Assembly (NCBI RefSeq): GCF_000332475.2 | Contig: NZ_AOGX02000015.1 | Span: forward strand, 620,001 to 684,000 | DNA: 64,000 nt | Reading direction: 5' to 3' | Origin: Leptospira yanagawae serovar Saopaulo str. Sao Paulo = ATCC 700523 | Lineage (GTDB): Bacteria; Spirochaetota; Leptospiria; Leptospirales; Leptospiraceae | Shown: positions 46,617-56,139 of the stretch, piece by piece | How positions within the stretch are numbered: position 1 is the first letter of the stretch | How the letters are laid out: every line of letters begins with the position of its first letter | The notes under the pieces: model-generated | What the model was told of the DNA's origin: nothing | Database searches by the model: none | What the model saw: the letters and a program-made list of their open reading frames with translations, nothing else | Program-made: the position numbers and the translations under genes

Positions 46617-48428
46617 TTACGGTTCCAAAATAATTTTTACATTCATGTTGGGTGATAAAGAGGAACTAGGTTTTGGATCTTGTGTTTTGACAAAACCAGA
46701 TCCTTCGAGGGTGTAAGGTAATTTTAATTGTTTTAATACTTGTATGACTTCGGAAGCAGTAAGACCTGTGAGGTCTGGCATTTGTTTTGGATCTACCTTA
46801 AACAATTTGTTTTTTTGGTTTTGCAATCGATAAACCAAAGCTTTTTCACTTCGTTCCACAATCGGAATGATACTTTCAACGACTTCACGAAAAACAGGAG
46901 CCGCAATCCCACCTCCGGTATGAGACTCACCACCTGGTTCATCAAAAACAATCAGACCAACATACTTTGGTTTGTCGGCAGGAAAAAAACCAAGAAAACT
47001 TGCAGTAAAAAGTCCCGCTTGGTAACCAGCCCCCGCTTTTGCTTTTTGAGATGTACCCGTTTTTCCGGCAATGAAGTAGTTTTCTAAGTAGGCTTTTTTA
47101 CCTGTTCCTTGTGAAACAGCTTTACCCATTGCATTTAATGTTTTTGCTGCAGCCCCTGGCTTAATCCCAAGTAACTCCGATTTGGTGGAAAATTCATGTA
47201 CCAATTCCCCATATGAATTTGTGATTTGGGACACAACCGAAGGTTCAAATAAAATCCCACCATTCACAACGGCTGCTGCGGCAGTAATGAGTTGGATGGG
47301 TGTAACGGAAACCCCTTGCCCAATGGAGAGGAAGTAGGGAGTACTTTTATTCCATTTGTTTTGAGGGGCGAGGTATCCTTTTGCTTCGTGTATAGAAAAA
47401 TTAGTGCGTTTTCCAAATTTAAAATTGTCCAGATAACGATAGTATGTTGCCTCATCAATTTTTTGTGCGGCCTTTATGATTCCAACATTACAAGAATATT
47501 GTAAAATTTCATCTAAGTTTACGTGGCCATGGTTATCTGTGCAACGGATGATTGTTTTACCAATTTCAATGTATCCTGGACAGTGGAATCGTTCTCCAGG
47601 TAAAATTTTACCTTCGTTTAAAAGCATTAGCGCGATGAAAATTTTCATCGTGGATCCTGGTTCGTATACATGTCGGATGGACCAATTGCTATGAGATTCA
47701 ACTGGGAAATCTTGGAAATGGTTGGGGTCAAAACTTGGAAAGGATGCCATTGCCAAAATTTTTCCTGTTTCTGTATCCATGATCATCCCAATACCACGTT
47801 TGGAAGCTGTCTGCAGGAATGCCTTTTGTAAGGACTTTTCCAATCGGTATTGAATGATACTGTCAATTGTTAGATGAACATTATTTCCTTTCGCCGATTC
47901 TGCATCCGGTGTGGATAAAAGTTCGAGATTGTATAACATCTCAAGTCCCGAGAGGGCTTTATCATCATCATAACCAGTAAATCCAAGTAAACTTGCAGCA
48001 AGACTTCCTTGTGGATAAATCCGTTTGTATTCTTTTTCGACACGTACGCCAGGAAGGGAAAGTGTTTTGATTTTTTCTGCTTTGGATAATTCAATTTCAC
48101 GTTTTAACAAAAAATAATTTTGTTTCTCTCGAATTGTTTCCATAAGTTTGTTTGTTGGAATTCCCAGAACAGGGCCTAACTCTTGTGCGGTGAGTTCTGG
48201 ATCGTATATATTAGATGGATCAATCCCTACGGTTGCAGATTCTCTTGAGATCGCAAGTTCTATCCCTCGCCGATCATAAATTGTTCCTCTTTGGACAAAT
48301 TTGTTTGCTTTTAGATTGATGATGTTTTCGTTGAAGTAGGTGAGATACACCACACGGAAAATTAAAACGACGAATAACGAAATAATAAAATAAAAAATGT
48401 ACTTAAAACGAAGTTTGTATTCTGTCAT
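46617..48428 (-). CDS. FtsI-type penicillin-binding protein (transpeptidase with PASTA domain)
   Basis: 603 residues. One membrane anchor (about 10-30), dimerisation/pedestal region (RGTIYDRRGIELAIS), then the transpeptidase with STMK (about 257-260), SCN (about 309) and KTGT (about 455), and a single PASTA domain at the C-terminus (MPDLTGLTASEVIQVLKQL). Crosslinks peptidoglycan during division or elongation. In a run with lepB upstream and the DUF115 gene downstream on the minus strand. Confidence 0.92.
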   Translation of the reverse strand: MTEYKLRFKYIFYFIISLFVVLIFRVVYLTYFNENIINLKANKFVQRGTIYDRRGIELAISRESATVGIDPSNIYDPELTAQELGPVLGIPTNKLMETIREKQNYFLLKREIELSKAEKIKTLSLPGVRVEKEYKRIYPQGSLAASLLGFTGYDDDKALSGLEMLYNLELLSTPDAESAKGNNVHLTIDSIIQYRLEKSLQKAFLQTASKRGIGMIMDTETGKILAMASFPSFDPNHFQDFPVESHSNWSIRHVYEPGSTMKIFIALMLLNEGKILPGERFHCPGYIEIGKTIIRCTDNHGHVNLDEILQYSCNVGIIKAAQKIDEATYYRYLDNFKFGKRTNFSIHEAKGYLAPQNKWNKSTPYFLSIGQGVSVTPIQLITAAAAVVNGGILFEPSVVSQITNSYGELVHEFSTKSELLGIKPGAAAKTLNAMGKAVSQGTGKKAYLENYFIAGKTGTSQKAKAGAGYQAGLFTASFLGFFPADKPKYVGLIVFDEPGGESHTGGGIAAPVFREVVESIIPIVERSEKALVYRLQNQKNKLFKVDPKQMPDLTGLTASEVIQVLKQLKLPYTLEGSGFVKTQDPKPSSSLSPNMNVKIILEP

Positions 48429-48430
48429 TG

Positions 48431-49036
48431 TTAAAAATAAAAGACTACCTTTCCTTTGATTTTTTCTACAGGCACTAGACCGAAGGATCTAGAATCAGTG
48501 GAATACTGACGGTTGTCACCGAGTAACAAATAATAACCGGGTGGAATCCTTCCTTGTTTGTCCATAGCAAGAAATGGAGAATGATGGCGATTTAAAAAAA
48601 CGGATGTTGAAGGTTCACTTGTGTATGTTCCTTTTGGAAGGTAATTTTCTAAAAGTTCCTTGGAATCAATCAATACTCTACCTGATTCAATGGAATAAAA
48701 TTCTCCCGGTAGACCAATCACACGTTTGACAACAAGCTCATCTTCTTGGCTTACAAATAAAACCAAGTCTAGTTTGCCTATACTCGGTTCCGTATATAAA
48801 ATCTCAGTTCCAAAAAATTTGGCGGAGATGGCAAATCCACCTTTCCACACAAAGACGATGGAACCGTGTTCCAAGGTGGGATACATAGAATTTCCCTGAA
48901 CCGAGTAAATTTGGAATAAAAAGATACGGACAAAGAGTAAGAAACAGAGAAATAAGAAGACGAAGAGGCTCCTTCTCAAGTATCGTTTGCATTTGAACCA
49001 CCATCCAGGGGTCTTAGTTTCTGTTTCCATATCCAT
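48431..49036 (-). CDS. lepB: Signal peptidase I
   Basis: About 201 residues. One N-terminal membrane helix (about 24-44), then the catalytic Ser box GNSMYPTLEHG (Ser50), the catalytic Lys box DELVVKRVIGLPGE (Lys104) and GDNRQYSTDSRSFG. Removes signal peptides from exported proteins. ATG 49036 is preferred over the TTG one codon before it. Divergent from thrC. Confidence 0.93.
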   Translation of the reverse strand: MDMETETKTPGWWFKCKRYLRRSLFVFLFLCFLLFVRIFLFQIYSVQGNSMYPTLEHGSIVFVWKGGFAISAKFFGTEILYTEPSIGKLDLVLFVSQEDELVVKRVIGLPGEFYSIESGRVLIDSKELLENYLPKGTYTSEPSTSVFLNRHHSPFLAMDKQGRIPPGYYLLLGDNRQYSTDSRSFGLVPVEKIKGKVVFYF

Positions 49037-49125
49037 CAAAAAACGATAAAAATCATTCGTGCATTTTTCCCCTTTCCAAAGAATGGAAAAGGAAGTTTCC
49101 GTAAATCTGAAGCCTAGAGAAGTCT

Positions 49126-50475
49126 ATGTCACTTACAAAATATCAATTCCGAGCACAGTTTCGCTGCACGAACGACGCCTGTCGTAAAACCTACCCACTC
49201 CACCAAGTGATTTATTCTTGTTCTAGTTGTGGAGAACTTCTGAACGTTGAACATGATTTAGACAGCTTAAAAAAAATCCCTGCAAACGAGTGGAAGTCAA
49301 CTTTCGAATCTCGTTTCCGCTCCAGCCAATTTCCGAATGCTTCTGGGGTTTGGGGGAAAAAAGAATGGGTCCTGCCCGAAATCAAAGATGAAAACATCAT
49401 CACTTCTGGAGAAGGGACAACCCATCTCTACGACGCATCCCGATTTGCCAAAGACCTCGGTTTAAAAAGCCTACACGTAAAACAATGCGGAGTTTCTCAC
49501 ACAGGTTCCTTCAAAGATTTGGGGATGACCGTACTTGTGAGCCAGGTGAACCAAATGATTGCCGATGGTGTTCCGATTAAAGCAGTTGCTTGTGCTTCCA
49601 CTGGTGACACGTCGGCAGCCCTTGCATCGTATGCCGCAAAGGCTGGAATCCCAGCCATCATCCTACTTCCCGCTAACAAAGTGTCAACGGCACAGCTCAT
49701 CCAACCAGTTTCCAATGGAGCCATTGTACTGGCACTCGAAACGGATTTTGATGGTTGTATGGCGGTTGTGAAAGAACTCACGCAAGAAAAGTCAATTTAC
49801 CTAGCAAATTCGATGAATTCGCTTCGCATCGAAGGACAAAAATCAATTTCCATAGAGATCACCCAACAATTGGGATGGCAAGTTCCTGATTGGGTTGTGA
49901 TCCCCGGTGGGAATTTGGGGAATGTGTCAGCACTTGGTATGGGTTTTGAAATGATGTTGGAACTTGGTCTGATTGACAAATTGCCAAGGATCATCCTTGC
50001 CCAAGCAAAAAATGCCAGTCCCTTATATGATTCGTTTAAGAAAGGTTTTGCGGAGTTCTCACCAGTAACTGCCGAAAAAACCTTAGCATCGGCGATCCAA
50101 ATCGGTGACCCGGTATCCGTAAAAAAAGCGATCCGTGTTCTCAAAAAATTCAATGGAATTGTGGAAGTGGCAACCGAAGAAGAATTAGCGAACGCAAGCG
50201 CGAAGGGGGATTTGTACGGATTGTATAACGACCCTCATACGGGAGTGGCACTTGCGGCACTTTTGAAATCAATCCAATCGGGTGAGGTCAAACAAAATGA
50301 GTCAGTGGTTGTCATTTCCACAGCGAACGGCCTTAAATTTACCGAATTCAAACTTGCATTCCATGAAGGTAAAATTCCCAAAGTGGAGGAAGCTCTAAGG
50401 AATGTGATTTTGCCTTGCAAACCAACTCTTTCAGGTGTGATGGAAATCCTAGGCAAACATTTGAAGAAAACATAA
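49126..50475 (+). CDS. thrC: Threonine synthase
   Basis: 449 residues. PLP enzyme making Thr from O-phosphohomoserine. N-terminal zinc-ribbon-like four-Cys segment (CTNDAC ... CSSC, Cys 14/19/32/35), then the PLP Lys in SHTGSFKDLGMT (Lys130), STGDTSAALASYAAKAGIPA, and the phosphate-binding GGNLGNVSALGMG. Divergent from lepB; two signalling-type genes follow. Confidence 0.95.
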   Translation: MSLTKYQFRAQFRCTNDACRKTYPLHQVIYSCSSCGELLNVEHDLDSLKKIPANEWKSTFESRFRSSQFPNASGVWGKKEWVLPEIKDENIITSGEGTTHLYDASRFAKDLGLKSLHVKQCGVSHTGSFKDLGMTVLVSQVNQMIADGVPIKAVACASTGDTSAALASYAAKAGIPAIILLPANKVSTAQLIQPVSNGAIVLALETDFDGCMAVVKELTQEKSIYLANSMNSLRIEGQKSISIEITQQLGWQVPDWVVIPGGNLGNVSALGMGFEMMLELGLIDKLPRIILAQAKNASPLYDSFKKGFAEFSPVTAEKTLASAIQIGDPVSVKKAIRVLKKFNGIVEVATEEELANASAKGDLYGLYNDPHTGVALAALLKSIQSGEVKQNESVVVISTANGLKFTEFKLAFHEGKIPKVEEALRNVILPCKPTLSGVMEILGKHLKKT

Positions 50476-50525
50476 ATCGCTAGACAAATCCAGAATCTAC
50501 TGGCAAATTTTTGAAGTTTACCGGT

Positions 50526-51236
50526 ATGTCCCAAGAGATTTCTCTCAGTCCAGATTTTTGTCATACAGTCGACAAGGCAGTTTTGGCTGGGAAAAAAATT
50601 TCCATGATCACCTATGTGATGGGAGACATAGGTGAGTCCAAACTCAAATACATTTTACTAAAAATTTTGAGTTCTGTCGGGAGGGAAGACCTGATGGAGC
50701 TGTTTTATACAGCCGCGAAAGAACTCATTGTCAATTCGACAAAGGCTGCGATCAAACGCATCATCTTCGAAGAACTCCGACTCAATATCCAAAACTTAGA
50801 AGATTATGAAGAAGGTATGAAACTCTTCAAATCGAGTTTGAATGAACGCAAATTTCCGACCTACAAACGAAAAATGAGAGAGTCGGGGCTCTATGTTAAA
50901 ATCACTTGTATTTACAAAAAAAATAAAATCGATTTAGAAATTCGAAATAATTTTCCACTTTTGCCAATTGAGGCAGAAAGGGTAAAAGAAAAGTTTATTA
51001 ATGCTAAAAAGTATGATAATCTATTCGAGTTCTTTATGGAACATGGCGACAGTACAGAAGGTGCGGGTATGGGTATCACGATGGTAGAAATATTATTGTC
51101 TCAATCTGGATTTGATCGTCGTTTATTTTCAATCTATTCTTCAGAAAGGAAAAAGGAAACAGTAGCGCGTGTAGAAGTTCCATTGGATGACATACCAAAA
51201 TCGAATGGAATTCCTGAACAACTGTTTGTAGAATAA
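50526..51236 (+). CDS. Histidine-kinase-like ATPase domain protein
   Basis: 236 residues from ATG 50526 (a TTG at 50511 is also possible). The GHKL fold is visible: N box ELIVNSTKAAIKR, and a C-terminal G box HGDSTEGAGMGITMVEIL. No histidine-phosphotransfer or receiver domain is present. The DxGxG box is not clear. It may be a sensor-kinase-like or anti-sigma-like ATPase. Its stop overlaps the ATG of the next gene, so the two probably work together. Confidence 0.65.
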   Translation: MSQEISLSPDFCHTVDKAVLAGKKISMITYVMGDIGESKLKYILLKILSSVGREDLMELFYTAAKELIVNSTKAAIKRIIFEELRLNIQNLEDYEEGMKLFKSSLNERKFPTYKRKMRESGLYVKITCIYKKNKIDLEIRNNFPLLPIEAERVKEKFINAKKYDNLFEFFMEHGDSTEGAGMGITMVEILLSQSGFDRRLFSIYSSERKKETVARVEVPLDDIPKSNGIPEQLFVE

Positions 51237-52396
51237 TGTCAGAACTAAGCTCAAAAGCAGACCAATTAAAAAGACAAGCAGACCTCCTTGGTTTGACAAG
51301 AGAGGCCGTGTTTACTGATGAACAAGCCAAAGAAGTTTTACAAGGGAAAATCACAGATGGTTATCTTGTAAAAGTAAAAATTGATTTGGACAGTTTGAAC
51401 GGTATGGTACTCATTTTAGTATCATCTATCCGTAAACACATAATGGAATTGTATGCTGTTGTGGGAACCTCGCCTACATTTCGGCGCATTCGAACCTTCG
51501 CTGACCATGTCCAAATTTCCACGGACTTAGGTGATATCGGAAAAACGGGAGGATACGATCCTGCAATTTCAGAAAATATAGGTCGAGCTGTCCACCGCAC
51601 TTTCACCAAAGAGAAGTTAGAAGAACTTCTCCCCCTTTGGCAAAAAAAAGATCCATCCCATATCGCAGAAATTTTAGAGAATCCAATTCTTATGGCAACC
51701 AAAGGGAGGAATATCAAACTCCAAGCAGAAGTGGATAAAATTTCCACTGCTAAGTTTCGCTATGAAAATCCGATGAAAGGTGTCATCCTTCCCATTCCAA
51801 AACCTGAAGATGAAGCAGCGAGCGCTCAGGATGCATCGATTCCTTCTATCTCCACCGAACCGGCAAAAGGTGAAGGTTCTGCATTAGAAAGGCAAATCGC
51901 TGGCTTCCGAGTTGGTTTTCCAAAAGAACTCAATATGAAAACAGTCATCTCTCCTATCAATGGAGTGGAATTTGACAATCTCATTGAAGGGATGGAAATT
52001 TTATTTCGAGTTCCCACGGAAACTCCAGAAGGAATGACCAATGCAGAAATCCTTGGTCTCATCGATGAGGAGGGGAAAATTAAAAAGGATCCTGTTGTTG
52101 GAAAATTTTTAGGAATCGCTAGCAACAAAACGGAATACCATATCTTTGCCGAAGGTCCAAATCAATATTTATTACATTCAGTGGAAGAACATCCTGTTAA
52201 AGTAGCAATTCCAAAACCAACAGCAATGGCTGGAGCTGGAAACAAAGTGGGAGCTGGTCAAACTCAAAAGAAAAAAGTGGGGCAAGGACAATCCCAGGAT
52301 ACAAAATCATCAGGTGCCAACTTATTTATGTTAATGGGAGCCTTTATCACCATCGTTCTCATTGGAGTCCTAATCTTTGTGATGGTGATCTTGTAA
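51236..52396 (+). CDS. Hypothetical tail-anchored protein
   Basis: 386 residues. Soluble for about 360 residues, then one hydrophobic segment at the very end (LFMLMGAFITIVLIGVLIFVMVIL), so the bulk faces the cytosol. Ahead of the anchor is a low-complexity Gly/Lys/Gln linker. The first half (about 1-160) is helical, the middle has a Pro/Ser-rich gap (about 190-215), and the third part (about 220-310) reads as a beta-rich domain. No family recognised. One-base overlap with the GHKL ATPase gene suggests a membrane-tethered partner. Confidence 0.65.
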   Translation: MSELSSKADQLKRQADLLGLTREAVFTDEQAKEVLQGKITDGYLVKVKIDLDSLNGMVLILVSSIRKHIMELYAVVGTSPTFRRIRTFADHVQISTDLGDIGKTGGYDPAISENIGRAVHRTFTKEKLEELLPLWQKKDPSHIAEILENPILMATKGRNIKLQAEVDKISTAKFRYENPMKGVILPIPKPEDEAASAQDASIPSISTEPAKGEGSALERQIAGFRVGFPKELNMKTVISPINGVEFDNLIEGMEILFRVPTETPEGMTNAEILGLIDEEGKIKKDPVVGKFLGIASNKTEYHIFAEGPNQYLLHSVEEHPVKVAIPKPTAMAGAGNKVGAGQTQKKKVGQGQSQDTKSSGANLFMLMGAFITIVLIGVLIFVMVIL

Positions 52397-52405
52397 AGGG
52401 AGATT

Positions 52406-52425
52406 AATCTAATTCAAATTAGATT
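52406..52425. terminator. AT-rich perfect hairpin after the tail-anchored gene
   Basis: AATCTAATT-CA-AATTAGATT, a 9-bp stem with 2-base loop, 9 bases after the stop at 52396. Without a clear T tract; may be a weak terminator between convergent units. Confidence 0.4.
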
Positions 52426-52520
52426 TCCTGGTGACTAAACTTAAGCTTCTTAAGCAAATCTAGAAGTATATTTGTCATTTAAAAAGCTCTGGTATAAGTT
52501 ATCGAATCTTAGATTACATT

Positions 52521-54948
52521 TTATTTTGAATTGTCTTTTTCATTTACTCCCTCGACAATTCGAATTTCATCGTTTGTCAGTCCATACAATTCATAAACCA
52601 TTCGATCAATCTCTTTATCCGTAGAATCAATGACTCCTTTAATCGATAGCGCTTCTTTACGTAAACGCTCAAAACGATCGAGCCATTTCTCTTCATCCTT
52701 TACCGATAAAATTATTTTCTTTTTCTTGAGTTCACCTGCAAACTCGGACCAGTCAAGTAAATACCAATCCTCTAACTTCTCCGTTAGTCTTTCGATTTTA
52801 AATTCAGAAATTAAAAGAGTTGAAAACTTCTTTTGTATTTCTAGCAATTCTTTGCATTTTTTAAGCATAATATCGGCTTGCTGTATGAATGGCTTCTGGT
52901 TAGTTGGGGAAATGTTTTTTATAGGAAATTTTCTAAGGTCTTCCAAAATTACTTTTGGAAACATTAAGCGAACCGATTTAGCTGTGTTCATTAAAAAATA
53001 ATAAGAAAGTAGAGAACTATTTAATATTGTTAAAATATATTTCAATTCAACGTTGGAGTCTTCTCTTTCTAAAATTGCAATATTGCTTCGATTAAAAAGA
53101 TATAACTCTTCATTATAAGTTCCGATTATCATTCGAGGGTATTTGCCAGTTATCTCTCTAATAATAATATTTGGATTTTCAAAAATATCAATTGTTCTTG
53201 GTGCGGCAAGATGTTCACCATACTGTAAATATATTCCTGACCAATCAATACAATATCTCTTTACATCTTTTCCATCTAAGTATTCAAACGTATTTGAATC
53301 AAATTTATAATCATAATCAAAAGGTCTTTTTTTTACATCTTCCGAAGACTGTTTTGGTTTTCCTTTACCAGCTTCATAGGCTTGAAGTCCTGCTTTTATA
53401 TTAGTCAAATCATTTAAAGGAACGGTATTCTTTTTTATTTTTTCTAAAAGTTTGTCTCCTTTCTCATCGGAGAAAACATAGAACTCAGAGTTTTCATTTT
53501 TACGAAATTCATCCTGTTTCTTTTTGTGAGAGAATTCGAAAACATTTCCATTACTAAGTAGAATTTCAATTTCATTATTCCTTATAGATTCTTTCTTTCC
53601 TATCATAATAATTGTTTCGACACTCACGCCTTCGAAAGAGTAACCAGAAAGATTTATGATTCGCTCTATAGACATATTTGCCAGAACATATTCTCGAAGA
53701 TTTTTTGCAGAGCTTATCATTAACCAAGCATTTGGTACAATTAAACCTAAATTAGCATTTGTAGAAAGTAATTTAAGACCTCTTTCAATAAATAATAAGT
53801 AAGTATTTACTTGGTATTGCGCACTTTCATATTTTTTTATATAGAAGTTTTTTTCCTCTTGCGAAATCTTTTCACGAGCGAAGACATACGGCGGATTTCC
53901 AACAACAACATCAAAGCCACCTCTATTCATAATGTTTGAGAACTCTTTTTTCCAATCAAACGCAAGATCTCCAACAATCAATGGATCATCTATTAATGAA
54001 TTTCCGACTTTAATATTATTGTGAAGGCTATTGAGCTTTTTATTCTTCGCCGCAGTCTTGAGCCAAAGGGCAAGCTTTGTGATCTCGACTGATTCACGGT
54101 TTAAGTCAACGCCATACAGATTGTTTTCGAGAATTGTTTTGCTGATTGAGTCAAAATCAAAAAGCTCACCTTGTGCGGTTTTATTTTTTATTTCTTTTAT
54201 CTCTTTATATACTCTTTCATGTTCGTTCCATAGATAATTGAACGCAGCGATTAAGAATGCACCTGAACCACAGGCGGGATCTAGAATTTTTATTTTAGAA
54301 AGATATTCATCTCTATATTCACGTAAGATGGTATATTCTTTGTTCTTTTTTAAATTGGAATATTTCTTGATTACTTCTATTTCTTTCTCCTTTAACCAAG
54401 ACCCAACAGTATTTTCAACAATGTAGCGAGTGATATAATCAGGGGTATAGAAGACTCCTTCTTTTTTGCGTTTGGTTTTTTTTGCATCAAATTCGAAATG
54501 TTTGTGCTCAACAACTTCAAACTCTTTTCCAAAGTCTATGAATTGTTCTTTATTTAGTTTTGTAGGATTTTGGTCAAATTCTTGGAAACTTACACGCATT
54601 TCTTCTAAATCAGAAATACTTTGTTCGAAAATATGCCCAAGAATGTTTACATTGAGTTCATTTTCGTCCCCGAAGTCATATTGATTTCCAATTTCGGCAA
54701 CTTTCTCGAATAGGAAATTAGGAAGTTTCAGAGAATCCAGTTCAATGTCTGGTTTGAATAGTTCTCCATTGTATCCACCTTCAATGCCAAATGCCTTGCC
54801 TTCATCAATCGCCTGGAATAGATCTTTTATTTTTGCATAGATACTAAAATGATTCGGGTTATAGTATTTATCTTTTAACTGAGAACTTATAATATCACCA
54901 GAGAGAATATTGGAAGGAATTAGATTTTCTCGAGAATCTTCACAAAAC
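52521..54948 (-). pseudogene. Type IIG restriction-modification gene, 3' fragment (methyltransferase and specificity domains)
   Basis: Open from the IS border at 54948 to the stop at 52521, about 808 codons. It lacks its own start; ATG 54599 is internal to the protein. Contains SAM motif I KILDPACGSGAFLIAAF, the N6-adenine methylase motif GNPPY and an Eco57I-type C-terminal specificity region (LLDWSEFAGELKKKK ... LYGLTNDEI). It begins with the residues WFCEDSRENLIP, which directly continue the fragment on the other side of the IS. In the intact gene this would methylate adenine at its recognition site. Now probably not translated, or only from an internal start. Confidence 0.85.
54945..54948. 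repeat. Target-site duplication, left copy (AAAC)
   Basis: AAAC immediately before the left end of the IS. The right copy is at 56136-56139. Four-base duplications are typical of the IS407 branch of IS3. Confidence 0.75.
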
Positions 54949-55015
54949 TGACCTGCTCCCCAAAAACTGCACCGATATTTAAGTTAGTTTTCTCCGATAT
55001 TAAGGAGAGAGCATT

Positions 55016-55282
55016 ATGGCAAGAAAGAAGATAGAAGAAAGCGAGATTTTTCGGATATTAAAGGAAGCAGAAACAGGTATTCCAATCAAGGAACTTTCAC
55101 GAAAATACGGAATCACTGAACAAACATTTTATCGCTGGCGTAACAAGTATGGAGGAATGGAGCTTAGCGAAATCAAGAAGATGAAGGCACTCGAGCAGGA
55201 AAATTCAAATCTCAAAAGATTGGTAGCTGACATGGCTCTCGAAATCCAAGCAATTAAGAATGTTTTGGGAAAAAAGTTTTGA
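55016..55282 (+). CDS. IS3 transposase OrfA (helix-turn-helix)
   Basis: 88 residues. HTH_Tnp_1-type: ESEIFRILKEAETGIPIKEL, SRKYGITEQTFYRWRNKYGG, then a leucine-zipper-like helix (MKALEQENSNLKRLVADMALE). Binds the IS ends and dimerises. AAGGAG ribosome site 9 bases before the ATG. Its end carries the slippery heptamer. Confidence 0.93.
   Translation: MARKKIEESEIFRILKEAETGIPIKELSRKYGITEQTFYRWRNKYGGMELSEIKKMKALEQENSNLKRLVADMALEIQAIKNVLGKKF
55270..55276 (+). other. Programmed -1 frameshift heptamer A AAA AAG
   Basis: In the OrfA frame the codons read GGA AAA AAG TTT TGA, giving the canonical A_AAA_AAG slippery site just before the stop. A -1 shift continues into the OrfB frame and would produce the OrfAB transposase. 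Confidence 0.75.
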
Positions 55283-56082
55283 GCAGATCAACGAAGGAGA
55301 GAGCAGTTGATCTGCTAGTTGAAGAGGGACTTTCTCTAAACAGAAGCCTAGATGTTGTTCTTCTTCCTAAATCAAGTTATTATTATCAGCCGAAAGCTAT
55401 TGATGAAGAGACAATGAACGAAATTCGAAGACTTGCTTTTCGATGGAAACGGGAAGGCTATCGACGAATTTACCGAAGGTTAAGAAGGTCGGGTAGGACA
55501 ATCAATCATAAGAAAGTATATCGACTATATTGCTTAGAAGGGCTTAAAATAAGGACAAAACCGAAGCGAAAGAAAAGAAATGCATCATCACAGCAACTAC
55601 CATTGCCTAAGAATTCAAACGAAGTTTGGTCAATGGACTTTGTTTTCGAACGGACGATTGATGGAAGAAAGCAAAGAATTTTAACAGGTATTGATCATTT
55701 AACAAGAGAGAATACCATACTTCAGGCAGAGTTTACTTTTTCGTCAGAAAAGTTGATCAGATATTTAAACACCCTCGAAAGACTTCCAAGAGCATTTGTT
55801 TTGGATAATGGAACAGAATTTACATCCAAAGACTTCCAGAAATGGGCAGAAGATAAGGGGATAGAAATTCACTTTATTGAAAAAGGAAAACCAACACAAA
55901 ATGCATTTATAGAAAGTTTCAATGGTAAACTTAGAGATGAGTGTTTGAATCTACACTACTTTAAAAATCAAAGAGAGTTAACCGATGCTTTGCGAATTTT
56001 CCAAAAGGAATACAACGACGAGCGTCTTCACTCTTCATTGAATTACTTGACTCCTTCAGAGTTTAAGCGATCTTATGGTTGA
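55279..56082 (+). CDS. IS3 transposase OrfB (DDE integrase)
   Basis: 267 residues, TTG at 55279 overlapping the OrfA stop. rve integrase core with the full catalytic triad: VWSMDFV (Asp120), VLDNGTEF (Asp176), NAFIESFNGKLRDE (Glu212), 35 residues between the last two as in DDE enzymes. The N-terminal part YRRIYRRLRRSGRTINHKKV is the HTH_21 region. Expected as an OrfAB fusion through frameshifting; the free OrfB may also be made. Confidence 0.93.
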   Translation: MSRSTKERAVDLLVEEGLSLNRSLDVVLLPKSSYYYQPKAIDEETMNEIRRLAFRWKREGYRRIYRRLRRSGRTINHKKVYRLYCLEGLKIRTKPKRKKRNASSQQLPLPKNSNEVWSMDFVFERTIDGRKQRILTGIDHLTRENTILQAEFTFSSEKLIRYLNTLERLPRAFVLDNGTEFTSKDFQKWAEDKGIEIHFIEKGKPTQNAFIESFNGKLRDECLNLHYFKNQRELTDALRIFQKEYNDERLHSSLNYLTPSEFKRSYG

Positions 56083-56135
56083 AATGTTTAGAGAAAACTA
56101 ACTTATCCATTGGTACTGAAAATGGGGGCAGGTCA

Positions 56136-56139
56136 AAAC
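56136..56139. repeat. Target-site duplication, right copy (AAAC)
   Basis: Matches the left copy at 54945-54948. Confidence 0.75.

Larger units (their letters stand above)
54949..56135 (+). mobile_element. IS3-family insertion sequence, complete, 1187 bp
   Basis: Ends with imperfect inverted repeats beginning TGACCTGC (left TGACCTGCTCCCC, right TGACCTGCCCCCA read inward) and flanked by the direct repeat AAAC. Encodes OrfA and OrfB with a frameshift signal between them. The repeats, 4-bp duplication and orf layout fit the IS407 group of the IS3 family. Both orfs are intact and the ends are complete, so it is potentially mobile. It splits the Type IIG restriction gene. Confidence 0.93.

Noticed and set aside
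54599..54948. ATG 54599 as a real gene start for the methylase half
   Set aside because: The frame is open and coding-like for another 116 codons upstream to the IS border.
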